From an uncultured Neglectibacter sp. (GTDB lineage Bacteria; Bacillota; Clostridia; Oscillospirales; Acutalibacteraceae), in contig CANSKS010000011.1 in NCBI GenBank assembly GCA_947647615.1, positions 1 through 58,885 of the forward strand: a DNA stretch of 58,885 nt. Direction: 5' to 3'. Shown here piece by piece: positions 26,806 through 36,209 of the stretch. A program made the position numbers and the translations under genes. Every line of letters begins with the position of its first letter. Within the stretch, counting starts at the first letter, position 1. A model generated the notes under the pieces. The model saw only the letters and a program-made list of their open reading frames with translations, was not told the origin of the DNA and ran no database searches.

Positions 26806-27003
26806 CTATGGTTCGCTTCCCGTAGATTCCCGGAGGATCTTTTTGATATTTTTTTCGCACTTCAGCCTTGGAATCATAATTTCCCTGCCGCATCCATTGC
26901 ATTTGATTTTAAAATCCATACCGGAGCGCAGCACGGTAAACTCAAAACTGCCGCAGGGATGAGGCTTTTTCATACGCAAAACATCCCCCACTCGTACATC
27001 CAT
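26806..27003 (-). CDS. DUF951 family protein
   Basis: A 65-residue protein of the conserved firmicute family DUF951: MDVRVGDVLRMKKPHPCGSFEFTVL, then IKCNGCGREIMI and LKCEKNIKKI. The four or five Cys (PCG, CNGC, KCE) suggest a small zinc-binding fold. Function unknown. In related genomes it often sits with essential translation or chromosome genes, as here before prfA. GAAAGGAGGAT precedes the ATG. A hairpin of CGCCGG/CCGGCG lies in its short leader. Confidence 0.85.
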   Translation of the reverse strand: MDVRVGDVLRMKKPHPCGSFEFTVLRSGMDFKIKCNGCGREIMIPRLKCEKNIKKILRESTGSEP

Positions 27004-27061
27004 GAAAGCATCCTCCTTTCTGTTCTGCCGCCGGGGTTTTTCCGGCGTAACGTAATATTAT

Positions 27062-27090
27062 ATTATACACGATTTCCCGGAAATTTGCAA
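27062..27090 (-). promoter_or_regulatory. Sigma-A promoter of the DUF951-prfA-sua5::coaE operon
   Basis: TTGCAA (27085-27090), 17-bp spacer, TATAAT (27062-27067) on the minus strand. All four genes to 23484 are close-packed downstream of it. Confidence 0.85.
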
Positions 27091-27156
27091 AAGCAGAATT
27101 TGCCCCAAAACCGCCACAAGGCTTCCCAAAGGACTCGCGGCGGGAAAAAGCAACGC

Positions 27157-29370
27157 TCATTCCCCTTCCCGTTCCGTAAGGAAATGCAGGAGGCCGGTAT
27201 ATCTTCTGGTTTTCCTGTCGTTTTCGATCATGGCGGAGATCACTTCCCGGCGGCCCACCAAAATGAGCAGCTTCTTGGCCCGGGTGACAGCAGTGTATAA
27301 CAAATTCCGGTAGCAGAGCTGAGCAGGCGTTCTCAAGGCCGGGATGATCACCGCCGTGAACTCGTTGCCCTGGCTTTTATGTACTGTCACCGCATAGGCC
27401 AGTTCCAGTTCCCGGGAAGCGTGGTCAAAGTCGTAAAGCACTTCCTTATCGTCGATCTGAACCTGTAAAACGCCGCCGGGCTTATCGATGCCGGTGATCA
27501 CACCCATGTCGCCGTTAAAAACCCCTTGGCCGCTGGTGTCGTCTTCCTTCACCCAAGGCAGGTCGTAATTGTTGCGGATTTGCATTACCTTGTCCCCAAG
27601 CCGGAACAGCGCGCCGTTGATTTTCACCTCCGGCTTCCCCTTTTCAAAGGGGTTAATGGCCTCCCGCAGACTCTTATTCAGCTCCACGGTGCCCAGCTCT
27701 CCTTTTCTGCCGGGGCACAGCACCTGGATGTCGGAAATGCTGGAATAGCCGTAGCTTTCCGGCAGCCTGCGGGCGCAAAGGGAAACCACCAGCTTTGCCG
27801 CTTCCTCACATTCTGTTTGAGGCATATAGAAGAAGTCGCTGTCCCGCTTGGAAAGCTCCGGCTGCTTGCCCTCCACAATCCTGTGGGCGTTGCGCACGAT
27901 GAGGCTTTCCAGAGACTGCCGGAAAATCTCCTTTAGCTGTACCGTGGGGAACCGCTTGGAGGCGATGAGATCCCCCAGCACATTTCCCGGCCCCACAGAG
28001 GGCAGCTGGTCACTGTCCCCCACCAGGATCAACCGGCAGGCAGGCGGCAAAGCTCGCAAAACGCTTTCGAACACGTAGGTATCTACCATGGAAAGCTCGT
28101 CGATCACAAGACAGTCGCATTCCAAGGGGTTCCTCTCATTTTTGGCAAAAACCGGCCTGTCCTGCTCGTCCCACTCCACTTGAAGCATCCGATGGAGGGT
28201 TTTGGCTTCCTCCCCGGTAAGCTCGCTCATGCGCTTTGCCGCGCGACCGGTGGGCGCGGCCAGAAGCACCGCCTCCCCCTCTTCCTTCAAAATGCGTATA
28301 ATGGCGTTGAGAGTGGTGGTTTTTCCGGTGCCCGGGCCTCCGGTGAGGATCAATATCCCTTGTTCCAGAGCGGCGCTAATGGCCTCCCGCTGCTTCGGGG
28401 CGTAAGAGATACTCCAGGCCTTTTCAATGGCGGCGATCCGTTCTTTTGTCCCTTGGATCTTTTGAGGCGGTACCAGCAGCAGGTCCCTCATCCGCTGGGC
28501 AATATAGGCCTCCGAGCGGTGCTGCCCCCACAGGAAAATAAAGTCCCGTCCGCCGAAATTTTCACACACGGCGGCAAACTGCCGGCACAGGTTGTAAAGG
28601 GCGTCCTGCACCTGGGAAAGCTCCACCTCCAACAAATGGGCCGCTGCCGGGCACAGCTTATCGACAGGCAGGCAGGTATGGCCGTTTTGCAGGTTATGCC
28701 GCAGCACATACAAAACGCCGGCCTGAACCCGCCCTTCGTCATCCCGGGGCTTTTCCATAGATTCCGCGATGCTGTCTGCAATTTCAAAGCTGAGCTCCAA
28801 CCCTTCCCCGCACAGGCAGTAGGGATCCTCCTGAATGCAGGCAGTGGAAGCATCTCCGAATTGCTTCCATACCAGTACCGCATCTTCCGGTTTTACGCCG
28901 TAAGCCCCTAAAAAGACCATCAATTCCCGAATCCCGTACACCCTGCGCAGCTCTTCCCCAATCTCTAACGCTTTATCCCGGGTGATCCCCTTGATCTGCG
29001 CCAAGCGCTCCGGCTGGTTTTCCATAATCTCCAGGGCCTTTTCCCCGAAGGTTTCTACAATCCGTGCGGCGGTAGCCTTCCCAACCCCTTTTATGGCGCC
29101 AGAGGAAAGATATTTCAGCATGGCGGCAGTGGTGGCAGGCCGGGACCTGTCAAAGGCCTCGGCTTTAAACTGCTGGCCAAAAGAAGGGTGTGTGCTCCAA
29201 TGGCCGTAAACCCGCAGCTCCTCCCCTACGCTCACAAAAGGAAAGGACCCCACCACCGTTACAAGGGTATCCTCCGCGCTTATTTCCAGCACCGTATACT
29301 GGTTTCTGTCGTTGTGATAAACCACATTTTCTACCGAGCCGCAAAGCTCCAGCAGGGTACCTTCCTCCAC
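27157..29370 (-). CDS. recD2: RecD2-type ATP-dependent DNA helicase
   Basis: A 737-residue 5'-3' superfamily-1B helicase of the RecD2/YrrC group, which in bacteria without RecBCD partners aids replication-fork repair. Present are the N-terminal OB-like domain, two helix-hairpin-helix motifs around residues 90-140 (SSGAIKGVGKATAARIVETFG, KGITRDKALEIG), Walker A GGPGTGKTTTLNAI, Walker B CLVIDELSMVD, GDSDQLPSVGPG and the C-terminal VTVHKSQGNEF. The start is a GTG at 29370 with AAAGGA upstream. The length agrees with the family (about 740). Confidence 0.95.
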   Translation of the reverse strand: MEEGTLLELCGSVENVVYHNDRNQYTVLEISAEDTLVTVVGSFPFVSVGEELRVYGHWSTHPSFGQQFKAEAFDRSRPATTAAMLKYLSSGAIKGVGKATAARIVETFGEKALEIMENQPERLAQIKGITRDKALEIGEELRRVYGIRELMVFLGAYGVKPEDAVLVWKQFGDASTACIQEDPYCLCGEGLELSFEIADSIAESMEKPRDDEGRVQAGVLYVLRHNLQNGHTCLPVDKLCPAAAHLLEVELSQVQDALYNLCRQFAAVCENFGGRDFIFLWGQHRSEAYIAQRMRDLLLVPPQKIQGTKERIAAIEKAWSISYAPKQREAISAALEQGILILTGGPGTGKTTTLNAIIRILKEEGEAVLLAAPTGRAAKRMSELTGEEAKTLHRMLQVEWDEQDRPVFAKNERNPLECDCLVIDELSMVDTYVFESVLRALPPACRLILVGDSDQLPSVGPGNVLGDLIASKRFPTVQLKEIFRQSLESLIVRNAHRIVEGKQPELSKRDSDFFYMPQTECEEAAKLVVSLCARRLPESYGYSSISDIQVLCPGRKGELGTVELNKSLREAINPFEKGKPEVKINGALFRLGDKVMQIRNNYDLPWVKEDDTSGQGVFNGDMGVITGIDKPGGVLQVQIDDKEVLYDFDHASRELELAYAVTVHKSQGNEFTAVIIPALRTPAQLCYRNLLYTAVTRAKKLLILVGRREVISAMIENDRKTRRYTGLLHFLTEREGE

Positions 29371-29394
29371 GTTCCAATTTCCTTTCCCGGCCCT

Positions 29395-29742
29395 TTAAGG
29401 GGCTTCTTTCGTTTCCAGGATATTATACACCAGATCTTCCTGTTTGGAAACCTTCAAATAGGGGTAACGCAAAGCCAAAAACCTGCAGATCTTTAAAATC
29501 TCCTGGTCTTCGTCTTTGTTCAGGCAGATGAGCCCACAGGGACCCTTTAAGTCCAGCCAGCGCATCCGTTCGGCAGCGGATCGGACCAGGGACTCACATT
29601 CCTCCGGAGTTTCCGGCGCCACCACCAGGGTGAAATCCCCCGGCTTTTCCGGCCTGACCCACCAAAACACCACCAGCCGAACCAGCTCCGCGACGCCAAG
29701 TATCATGAGGGCGCCGCAAAATACAACGAGGACTATGTTCAA
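29395..29742 (-). CDS. Small membrane-anchored protein, unknown
   Basis: A 115-residue protein starting, most likely, at TTG 29742, since GGAGG (29751-29755) lies eight bases before it; the longer ATG frame to 29814 has no ribosome site. Residues 1-25 are one hydrophobic helix (NIVLVVFCGALMILGVAELVRL type), the rest a soluble alpha/beta domain with the motif LVRSAAERMRWLDLKGPCGLICL. I do not recognise the family, though similar two-part proteins occur next to clostridial recD2. It ends 24 bp before recD2 in the same direction. Confidence 0.65.
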   Translation of the reverse strand: MNIVLVVFCGALMILGVAELVRLVVFWWVRPEKPGDFTLVVAPETPEECESLVRSAAERMRWLDLKGPCGLICLNKDEDQEILKICRFLALRYPYLKVSKQEDLVYNILETKEAP

Positions 29743-29819
29743 AACCTTCACCTCCAAACTGCAGCTTCCTCCCAGTTTATGAAGGAAGGCTTGGTCCGGT
29801 TCCAGCCGGGGCAAGCCAC

Positions 29820-29858
29820 AAAAAAGCCGGGAGCCTGTTTTACCGCAGACTCCCGGGC
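29820..29858 (-). terminator. Terminator of metK
   Basis: GCCGGGAGCCTG (29826-29837) pairs with the segment ending CTCCCGGGC at 29858; on the minus strand it is followed by TTTTTT. It lies about 20 bp after the metK stop. Confidence 0.9.
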
Positions 29859-29876
29859 CTTTAAAAGTTCAAAAGC

Positions 29877-31052
29877 TTATTTTACCGCGTCCAGCAAAGC
29901 CTCTGTGCGGTTTACACACTCCCAAGGCACATTCAGGTCTTCCCGGCCCATATGGCCGTAAGCGGCCAATTTCCTGTAAATAGGACGCCGCAGGTCCAAA
30001 GACTTGATAATGGCGGTGGGACGAAGATCAAAGACCATATTGACAGCCTGGGCAAGCTTTTCATCACAAACCTTGCCGGTGCCGAAGGTATCTACCATTA
30101 CAGAAACAGGGCGGGCCACGCCGATGGCGTAGGCAAGCTCTACCTCACATTTCTTTGCCAAACCGGCAGCCACAATATTCTTTGCCACCCACCTGGCGGC
30201 ATAGGCCGCAGAACGGTCTACCTTGGTGGGATCTTTGCCGGAAAAAGCGCCGCCGCCATGACGGCCGTAGCCGCCGTAAGTATCCACAATGATCTTGCGT
30301 CCGGTAAGCCCGCTGTCTCCTACGGGGCCCCCTACTACAAACCGACCTGTGGGGTTGATGTAAATGCGGGTGTTCTGGTCTACCAGCTCGGAAGGCACCA
30401 CCGGCTTAATGACATACTTCACCATGTCCTTTTTCAGCTTGTCCATTTTCACTTCTTCGTCGTGCTGGGTGGAGATCACAATGGCATCCACCCGCTTGAC
30501 CTCATCCCCGTCATATTCTACGGTGACTTGGGTTTTTCCGTCGGGACGCAGGTATTTCAGGGTGCCATCCTTCCGTACGGCAGCCAGCTGCTTCGCCAAT
30601 TTGTGGGAAAGGGAAATGGCCAAGGGCATATATTCCGGTGTCTCGTCGCAGGCATAGCCAAACATCATGCCCTGGTCCCCGGCGCCGATCAGGCTGTTTT
30701 CATCGGCTTCCCCGTTCTTCGCCTCCAAAGACTGGTTTACTCCCAGAGCAATGTCGGGGGACTGAGTGTCAATAGAAGTGAGCACGCCGCAGGTGTTGCA
30801 GTCGAAGCCGCATTTGGGATCGTCATAGCCGATCTCCCGCACTACTTCCCGAACCACCGCGGGAATATCCACATAGCAGGAAGTGGAAATTTCTCCCATC
30901 ACATGAATCACGCCGGTAGTCGCGGTGGTCTCGCAGGCCACATGGGCTTCCGGGTCTTGCTCCAGAATGGCGTCCAACACCGCGTCAGATACCTGGTCGC
31001 ATAATTTGTCGGGATGGCCTTCTGTTACAGATTCCGAGGTAAAGAGTTTCAT
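29877..31052 (-). CDS. metK: S-adenosylmethionine synthetase
   Basis: A 391-residue MAT enzyme that makes SAM from methionine and ATP. The motifs [32 protein letters not shown] and [16 protein letters not shown], with the P-loop-like phosphate site, are complete. The ATG at 31052 has AAAGGA eight bases upstream; the frame extends 14 codons further without support. Its expression is clearly riboswitch-controlled: a SAM-I aptamer and a terminator fill the 5' leader. Confidence 0.97.
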   Translation of the reverse strand: MKLFTSESVTEGHPDKLCDQVSDAVLDAILEQDPEAHVACETTATTGVIHVMGEISTSCYVDIPAVVREVVREIGYDDPKCGFDCNTCGVLTSIDTQSPDIALGVNQSLEAKNGEADENSLIGAGDQGMMFGYACDETPEYMPLAISLSHKLAKQLAAVRKDGTLKYLRPDGKTQVTVEYDGDEVKRVDAIVISTQHDEEVKMDKLKKDMVKYVIKPVVPSELVDQNTRIYINPTGRFVVGGPVGDSGLTGRKIIVDTYGGYGRHGGGAFSGKDPTKVDRSAAYAARWVAKNIVAAGLAKKCEVELAYAIGVARPVSVMVDTFGTGKVCDEKLAQAVNMVFDLRPTAIIKSLDLRRPIYRKLAAYGHMGREDLNVPWECVNRTEALLDAVK

Positions 31053-31181
31053 TGAAATCATCCTTTCAAAAAATATACAACAGAGCAAATCCAAACATAT
31101 TCCGGCTTACCACAGAGCCCATATTTCTTGTTGAAACCGCCACAGCCAAGACGCGCTCAACGGAACATACAGGTTCCAAAA

Positions 31182-31217
31182 CATCAAAACCGACCCTCGA
31201 AAAACGAAGGCCGGTTT
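31182..31217 (-). terminator. Riboswitch expression-platform terminator
   Basis: AAACCGGCCTTCG and CGAGGGTCGGTTT (minus strand; plus-strand span 31187-31217) form a 13-bp stem with two G-U pairs, followed by TTTTG and later Ts. It is six bases below the aptamer end, so the aptamer and terminator are direct neighbours. Confidence 0.85.
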
Positions 31218-31223
31218 ACAAGC

Positions 31224-31364
31224 CTCATCTTTCGGGTTCAAGCCGGCGGCAAGCAAAAATTTCGCTCAACGCTGGACCAAACAACCGCAGGAATTAGCAC
31301 CTTGCAGCATACGCCACAGGTTGCCGGGCATCAAAGGGCCTGTCCCTCCGCCACTCTCGATAAG
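31224..31364 (-). promoter_or_regulatory. SAM-I (S-box) riboswitch
   Basis: The minus strand carries the S-box core: CTTATCGAGAGTGGCGGAGG, then GGACAGGCCCTTTGATGCCC and GGCAACC, and the closing P1 half GATGAG (31224-31229) which pairs with CTTATC (31359-31364). Bound SAM should keep P1 closed and let the terminator form, turning metK off. Confidence 0.95.
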
Positions 31365-31387
31365 GATTTATTCTGTTTCTGTTTGTT

Positions 31388-31416
31388 ATTCTAGCATCTC
31401 CCGGCAGGTTTGTCAA
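31388..31416 (-). promoter_or_regulatory. Sigma-A promoter of metK
   Basis: TTGACA (31411-31416), 17-bp spacer, TAGAAT (31388-31393) on the minus strand; transcription would begin about 15-20 bp before the riboswitch. Confidence 0.9.
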
Positions 31417-31452
31417 CGGGAAGCAGAAAAAAATCGCCCGAGCTTTCCAACA

Positions 31453-31488
31453 CAAAAAACTGCCCCGGGTCTTTTAGACCCAGGGCAG
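31453..31488 (-). terminator. Terminator of the str operon (after tuf)
   Basis: CTGCCCCGGGTC (31460-31471) pairs with GACCCAGGGCAG (31477-31488) with one G-U; on the minus strand six Ts follow. It is 17 bp after the tuf stop. Confidence 0.95.
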
Positions 31489-31504
31489 CTCCAGAAAGCT
31501 GGAA

Positions 31505-32707
31505 TTAAGAATTGATGGCAGTTACAACGCCAGAGCCAACGGTACGGCCGCCTTCACGAATAGCGAAGCGGAGGCCTTCTTCAATGGCAATGGGGGTGAT
31601 AAGTTCTACGTCCATCACAACGTTGTCGCCAGGCATGCACATCTCGGTGCCCTCGGGCAACGCGATAACGCCGGTAACGTCGGTGGTACGGAAATAGAAC
31701 TGAGGACGGTAATTGTTAAAGAAGGGGGTATGACGGCCGCCTTCATCTTTGGTCAGAACGTAAACCTGACCCTTGAACTTGGTATGGGGTTTAATGGAAC
31801 CGGGCTTAGCCAAAACCTGGCCGCGCTCGATATCGGTTCTCTGAATGCCGCGCAGCAGAACACCAATGTTGTCGCCAGCCTCGGCGTAATCCAGCAGCTT
31901 GCGGAACATTTCAATGCCGGTAACAACAGACTTCTTGGTCTCTTCCGCCAAACCGACAATTTCAACTTCTTCGGACATCTTCAGCTGGCCACGCTCCACA
32001 CGGCCGGTAGCCACAGTGCCGCGTCCAGTAATGGTGAACACGTCTTCTACAGGCATCAGGAAGGGCAGGTCGGCCTTGCGCTCGGGAGTGGGGATATACT
32101 CGTCCACAGCGGCCATGAGTTCCAAAATAGGAGCATACTCGGGAGCGCTGGGATCCTTGGAATCGCTCTCCAAAGCCTGCAGGGCGGAACCCTTGATGAT
32201 GGGGGTGTCGTCGCCGGGGAACTCATATTCGTTCAGCAGGTCACGGATCTCCATTTCAACCAGCTCCAAGAGCTCGGGATCGTCCACCTGGTCGCACTTG
32301 TTCATGAACACAACAATATAGGGCACGCCCACCTGACGGGAGAGCAGGATGTGCTCACGGGTCTGGGGCATAGGACCGTCGGCAGCGGAAACCACCAGGA
32401 TAGCACCGTCCATCTGAGCGGCACCGGTGATCATGTTCTTTACATAGTCGGCGTGGCCGGGGCAGTCCACGTGGGCATAGTGACGGGTGTCGGTCTGATA
32501 TTCCACGTGAGCGGTGTTGATGGTAATGCCGCGCTCTCTCTCTTCGGGAGCTTTATCGATATTCGCATAATCCATAAAGTCGGCGTCGCCCTTCAGCGCC
32601 AAAACCTTTGTAATAGCGGCGGTCAGCGTGGTCTTGCCATGGTCAACGTGACCAATGGTACCAATGTTAACGTGCGGTTTGTTTCTTTCGAACTTTTCCT
32701 TTGCCAT
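31505..32707 (-). CDS. tuf: Translation elongation factor Tu
   Basis: A 400-residue EF-Tu that brings aminoacyl-tRNA to the ribosome. G-domain motifs are complete: [40 protein letters not shown] and NKCDQVD; the C-terminal beta barrels end in [20 protein letters not shown] precedes the ATG. It ends the str operon, about 95 bp after fusA, and is followed by a strong terminator. Confidence 0.98.
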   Translation of the reverse strand: MAKEKFERNKPHVNIGTIGHVDHGKTTLTAAITKVLALKGDADFMDYANIDKAPEERERGITINTAHVEYQTDTRHYAHVDCPGHADYVKNMITGAAQMDGAILVVSAADGPMPQTREHILLSRQVGVPYIVVFMNKCDQVDDPELLELVEMEIRDLLNEYEFPGDDTPIIKGSALQALESDSKDPSAPEYAPILELMAAVDEYIPTPERKADLPFLMPVEDVFTITGRGTVATGRVERGQLKMSEEVEIVGLAEETKKSVVTGIEMFRKLLDYAEAGDNIGVLLRGIQRTDIERGQVLAKPGSIKPHTKFKGQVYVLTKDEGGRHTPFFNNYRPQFYFRTTDVTGVIALPEGTEMCMPGDNVVMDVELITPIAIEEGLRFAIREGGRTVGSGVVTAINS

Positions 32708-32801
32708 TGGAATTTCCTCCTTTTATTTCAGAAAATAAACTTCCAGCTTTACTATGCTTCATTCTACCAATAAAGCAGGAAAAAATCAAGTACAATTTTA
32801 T

Positions 32802-34898
32802 TTATTCAGACTTTTTCCCACGCTCCGAGATGATCTTCTCGGAAATGTTCCTGGGCACCTCTGCGTAGTGGGCAGGTTCCATGGTATACTGGCCGCGTCC
32901 TTGTGTTTTCGAACGCATGTCGGTGGCATAACCGAACATCTCGGAAAGGGGCACTTCGGAATTCACCTGCTGGGCACCGGGAATGGCGTCCATGCCTTGG
33001 ATCATACCGCGGCGGGAGTTCAAATCGCCGATCACATCGCCCATATACTCTTCCGGCGTGATAACGGTAACCTTCATAATGGGTTCCATCAGAACGGGAT
33101 CTGCCTTCCGCATGGCCTCCTTAAAGGCCATAGAGCCGGCGATCTTAAAGGCCATTTCCGAGGAGTCCACTTCATGGTAAGAGCCGTCGTACAGCTCTAC
33201 CTTGACATCCACCACGTTATAACCGGCCAAAACACCGGCCAGCATAGCGCCCTGAATGCCCTGGTCTACCGCGGGAATATATTCCTTGGGAACAGCGCCG
33301 CCCACAACGGCATTGACAAATTCATACCCCTTGCCGGGATTGGGCTCGATGCGAATCTTAACGTGGCCGTACTGGCCCTTACCGCCGGACTGGCGGGCAT
33401 ATTTGGTATCCACATCGGCGCTCTTCCGAATGGTCTCCTTATAGGCAACCTGAGGTTTGCCCACATTGGCTTCCACCTTGAATTCACGAAGCAGACGGTC
33501 CACAATAATTTCCAAGTGGAGCTCGCCCATACCGGCAATGATAGTCTGGCCCGTCTCTTCATCGGTATACGCCTTGAAGGTGGGGTCTTCTTCGGCCAGC
33601 TTTGCCAAGGCAATGCCCATCTTTTCCTGGCCGGCCTTGGTTTTGGGCTCAATGGCTACCCGAATTACAGGCTCCGGGAACTCCATAGATTCCAAAATAA
33701 TCGGATGCTTTTCATCACACAGTGTGTCGCCGGTGGTGGTATTCTTCAAGCCCACGGCAGCGGCGATGTCGCCGGCATAAACCCTGTCGATATCCTTCCG
33801 GTCGTTGGCGTGCATCTGCACAATGCGGCCCATGCGTTCGTTGTTGTCCTTTACGGAGTTATAAACGGTAGAGCCCGCTTCAATGGAGCCGGAATATACC
33901 CGGAAGAAGCACAGCTTGCCCACGAAAGGATCGGTGGCGATTTTAAACGCTAAGGCAGAAAACGGCTCATCGTCGGAAGAATGACGCACTTCCTCTTCCT
34001 CGGTCTCGGGGTTAGTTCCCTTGATGGGAGGGATGTCGGTGGGAGCCGGCATATAATCTACAATGGCGTCCAACAGCTTCTGCACGCCCTTGTTCTTGTA
34101 AGAGGTGCCGCAGGTCACGGGAACCATGTGGTTGGCAATGGTGGACTTGCGAATGCAGTCCTTGATCTCGTCAATAGAGATTTCTTCGCCGGAAAGGTAC
34201 TTGTCCATAATGACATCGTCCTGTTCGGCTACATGCTCCACCATTTCCTCATGGTATTTCTCCGCCATTTCCTTCATATCTTCCGGAATCTCTTCCTCGC
34301 GGATATCCTTGCCCAGATCGTCGTAATAGATATAGGCCTTCATCTTCACAAGGTCGATAATCCCTCTAAAGGTATCTTCACTGCCAATGGGCAGCTGAAT
34401 GGGAACCGCGTTGCACTTTAAACGGTCTTTCATCATTTGGACAACACGATAAAAATCGGCGCCCATAATATCCATCTTGTTGACGTAGGCCATGCGGGGA
34501 ACTTTGTATTCCTCTGCCTGACGCCACACAGTCTCGGACTGGGGTTCCACGCCGCCTTTGGCGCAGAACACCGTAACAGAGCCATCCAACACGCGAAGGG
34601 AACGCTCCACTTCTACTGTGAAGTCCACGTGGCCGGGAGTATCAATAATATTGATGCGGTTCTGCTTGCCATTGCGGTCCGGCCAAAAGCAAGTGGTAGC
34701 GGCGGAAGTAATGGTAATGCCGCGCTCCTGCTCCTGAGCCATCCAGTCCATGGTAGCAGCTCCCTCGTGGGTTTCGCCGATCTTGTAGTTGACGCCTGTA
34801 TAGAACAGGATACGCTCTGTGGTAGTGGTTTTACCAGCATCGATATGAGCCATGATGCCGATATTTCTGGTTAATTCGAGTGGTACCTGCCTGGCCAT
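32802..34898 (-). CDS. fusA: Translation elongation factor G
   Basis: A 698-residue EF-G that drives translocation with GTP. The G domain shows [29 protein letters not shown] and [11 protein letters not shown]; domains II-V follow, ending [24 protein letters not shown] precedes the ATG. It is 18 bp after rpsG, as in the typical str order. Confidence 0.98.
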   Translation of the reverse strand: MARQVPLELTRNIGIMAHIDAGKTTTTERILFYTGVNYKIGETHEGAATMDWMAQEQERGITITSAATTCFWPDRNGKQNRINIIDTPGHVDFTVEVERSLRVLDGSVTVFCAKGGVEPQSETVWRQAEEYKVPRMAYVNKMDIMGADFYRVVQMMKDRLKCNAVPIQLPIGSEDTFRGIIDLVKMKAYIYYDDLGKDIREEEIPEDMKEMAEKYHEEMVEHVAEQDDVIMDKYLSGEEISIDEIKDCIRKSTIANHMVPVTCGTSYKNKGVQKLLDAIVDYMPAPTDIPPIKGTNPETEEEEVRHSSDDEPFSALAFKIATDPFVGKLCFFRVYSGSIEAGSTVYNSVKDNNERMGRIVQMHANDRKDIDRVYAGDIAAAVGLKNTTTGDTLCDEKHPIILESMEFPEPVIRVAIEPKTKAGQEKMGIALAKLAEEDPTFKAYTDEETGQTIIAGMGELHLEIIVDRLLREFKVEANVGKPQVAYKETIRKSADVDTKYARQSGGKGQYGHVKIRIEPNPGKGYEFVNAVVGGAVPKEYIPAVDQGIQGAMLAGVLAGYNVVDVKVELYDGSYHEVDSSEMAFKIAGSMAFKEAMRKADPVLMEPIMKVTVITPEEYMGDVIGDLNSRRGMIQGMDAIPGAQQVNSEVPLSEMFGYATDMRSKTQGRGQYTMEPAHYAEVPRNISEKIISERGKKSE

Positions 34899-34916
34899 AG
34901 TTTCCTCCTTAATACC

Positions 34917-35387
34917 TTACCATCTGTAATGCGCAAAGGCCTTATTGGCTTCTGCCATCTTATGTGTATCGTCACGCTTTTTCGCTGCGCCGCCGGCGCC
35001 GTTGATCGCGTCGAGGATCTCTCCGGCCAGTCTTTCCCGCATGGTCTTTTCGGAACGAATCCTGGAATAATTGGTGAGCCAGCGCAGGCCCAAGGTCTGG
35101 CGCCGCTCCGGACGCACCTCCATAGGCACCTGATAGGTGGAACCACCTACACGGCGGGCCTTTACCTCCAGGCTGGGCATCACATTTTCCATAGCCTGCT
35201 CAAAGACCTCAAGAGGTTCTTTGCCCGTTTTTTCTGCCACGATGTCAAAAGCACCGTAAACAATCTTCTGGGCAACACCCTTCTTGCCGTCGAACATGAT
35301 ATTGTTGATCAGGCGGGTAACGAGCTTGGAATTATACATAGGATCGGGCAAAACATCGCGCTTTGCCACATTGCCTCTTCTTGGCAT
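34917..35387 (-). CDS. rpsG: 30S ribosomal protein S7
   Basis: A 156-residue S7, the primary head assembler of the small subunit. It starts [20 protein letters not shown] after GAAGGAGGGA; the frame's 21-codon upstream extension has no support. Typical motifs [21 protein letters not shown] and ending [10 protein letters not shown] are present. The 200-bp gap to rpsL is longer than in most str operons and contains no gene that I can support. Confidence 0.97.
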   Translation of the reverse strand: MPRRGNVAKRDVLPDPMYNSKLVTRLINNIMFDGKKGVAQKIVYGAFDIVAEKTGKEPLEVFEQAMENVMPSLEVKARRVGGSTYQVPMEVRPERRQTLGLRWLTNYSRIRSEKTMRERLAGEILDAINGAGGAAKKRDDTHKMAEANKAFAHYRW

Positions 35388-35588
35388 GATCTTCCCTCCT
35401 TCATAAAATGATATCATCGGTACTCGAAAGCAAAAACTCCCGTTGGCCATAAAGGCAACTTTACCGCAATCCCCTCTTCCCCGCCAAAGCCGAAAAGCCG
35501 AAATCTATAGTAAACGCCTTTCCGCGAAATACACGGAACAGCCATGTGAAATCTTGTCTTACGAATAAAAAGAAAAACCAAAAAGCTT

Positions 35589-36017
35589 TTAGCTCTTCTT
35601 GGCTCCGGCCTTAGGCCGTTTGGCGCCGTACTTGGAACGGGCCTGCATGCGCTTGGCAACACCCTGGGCATCTAATGTGCCGCGGATGATATGGTACCGC
35701 ACGCCGGGCAGGTCGCGAACACGGCCGCCGCGGATCATGACAACGCTGTGTTCCTGCAGATTGTGGCCTACACCGGGAATGTAAGCGGTGACTTCAATCC
35801 CGTTGGAAAGCCGGACCCTGGCAATTTTCCTCAAAGCAGAATTGGGCTTCTTGGGTGTCTGGGTTTTCACTGTCGTGCAGACGCCGCGCTTTTGGGGAGA
35901 ATCCTGGTCAATCGCAGAGCGCTTCTTGGAATTCCAGCCCTTGAGCAGCGCAGGGGCCTTACTCTTCTTTTCCGCGATGGAACGTCCATTGTGGATCAGC
36001 TGGTTAAAGGTTGGCAT
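35589..36017 (-). CDS. rpsL: 30S ribosomal protein S12
   Basis: A 142-residue S12, which lies at the decoding centre. The streptomycin-related loops [15 protein letters not shown] and [12 protein letters not shown] are wild-type in appearance, including the lysine and the aspartate that RimO modifies in other species. Compared with the shorter S12 of E. coli (124) it has a firmicute-type C-terminal tail. GGAGG precedes the ATG. It begins the str operon under the promoter at 36155-36184. Confidence 0.97.
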   Translation of the reverse strand: MPTFNQLIHNGRSIAEKKSKAPALLKGWNSKKRSAIDQDSPQKRGVCTTVKTQTPKKPNSALRKIARVRLSNGIEVTAYIPGVGHNLQEHSVVMIRGGRVRDLPGVRYHIIRGTLDAQGVAKRMQARSKYGAKRPKAGAKKS

Positions 36018-36090
36018 AGTGCACCTCCTTATAAAAATAGTTTATGTGAAAGGCAAAAGCCAATACACCAAAAGGAAAGGATTTTTTAAA

Positions 36091-36125
36091 AGGAACCGCT
36101 CCTCCGAAAAAACACGGAGAAGCGG
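36091..36125 (-). terminator. Leader hairpin between rpoC and rpsL
   Basis: CCGCTCCTCCG (36096-36106) and CGGAGAAGCGG (36115-36125) form an 11-bp stem with one mismatch, followed on the minus strand by TTCCTTTT. It lies about 85 bp after the rpoC stop but also downstream of the rpsL promoter, so it would both end rpoBC and attenuate str transcripts. Confidence 0.55.
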
Positions 36126-36154
36126 CAAAATTCCTAAAACCCGCTCAATGCTGT

Positions 36155-36184
36155 ATTATAACACTGAGATTTCTTTTTTGTCAA
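36155..36184 (-). promoter_or_regulatory. Sigma-A promoter of the str operon
   Basis: TTGACA (36179-36184), 18-bp spacer, TATAAT (36155-36160) on the minus strand, in the gap between rpoC and rpsL; the leader to rpsL would be about 130 nt. Confidence 0.9.
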
Positions 36185-36209
36185 GCATTTTTGCGCCTTT
36201 TTCGGCGTA

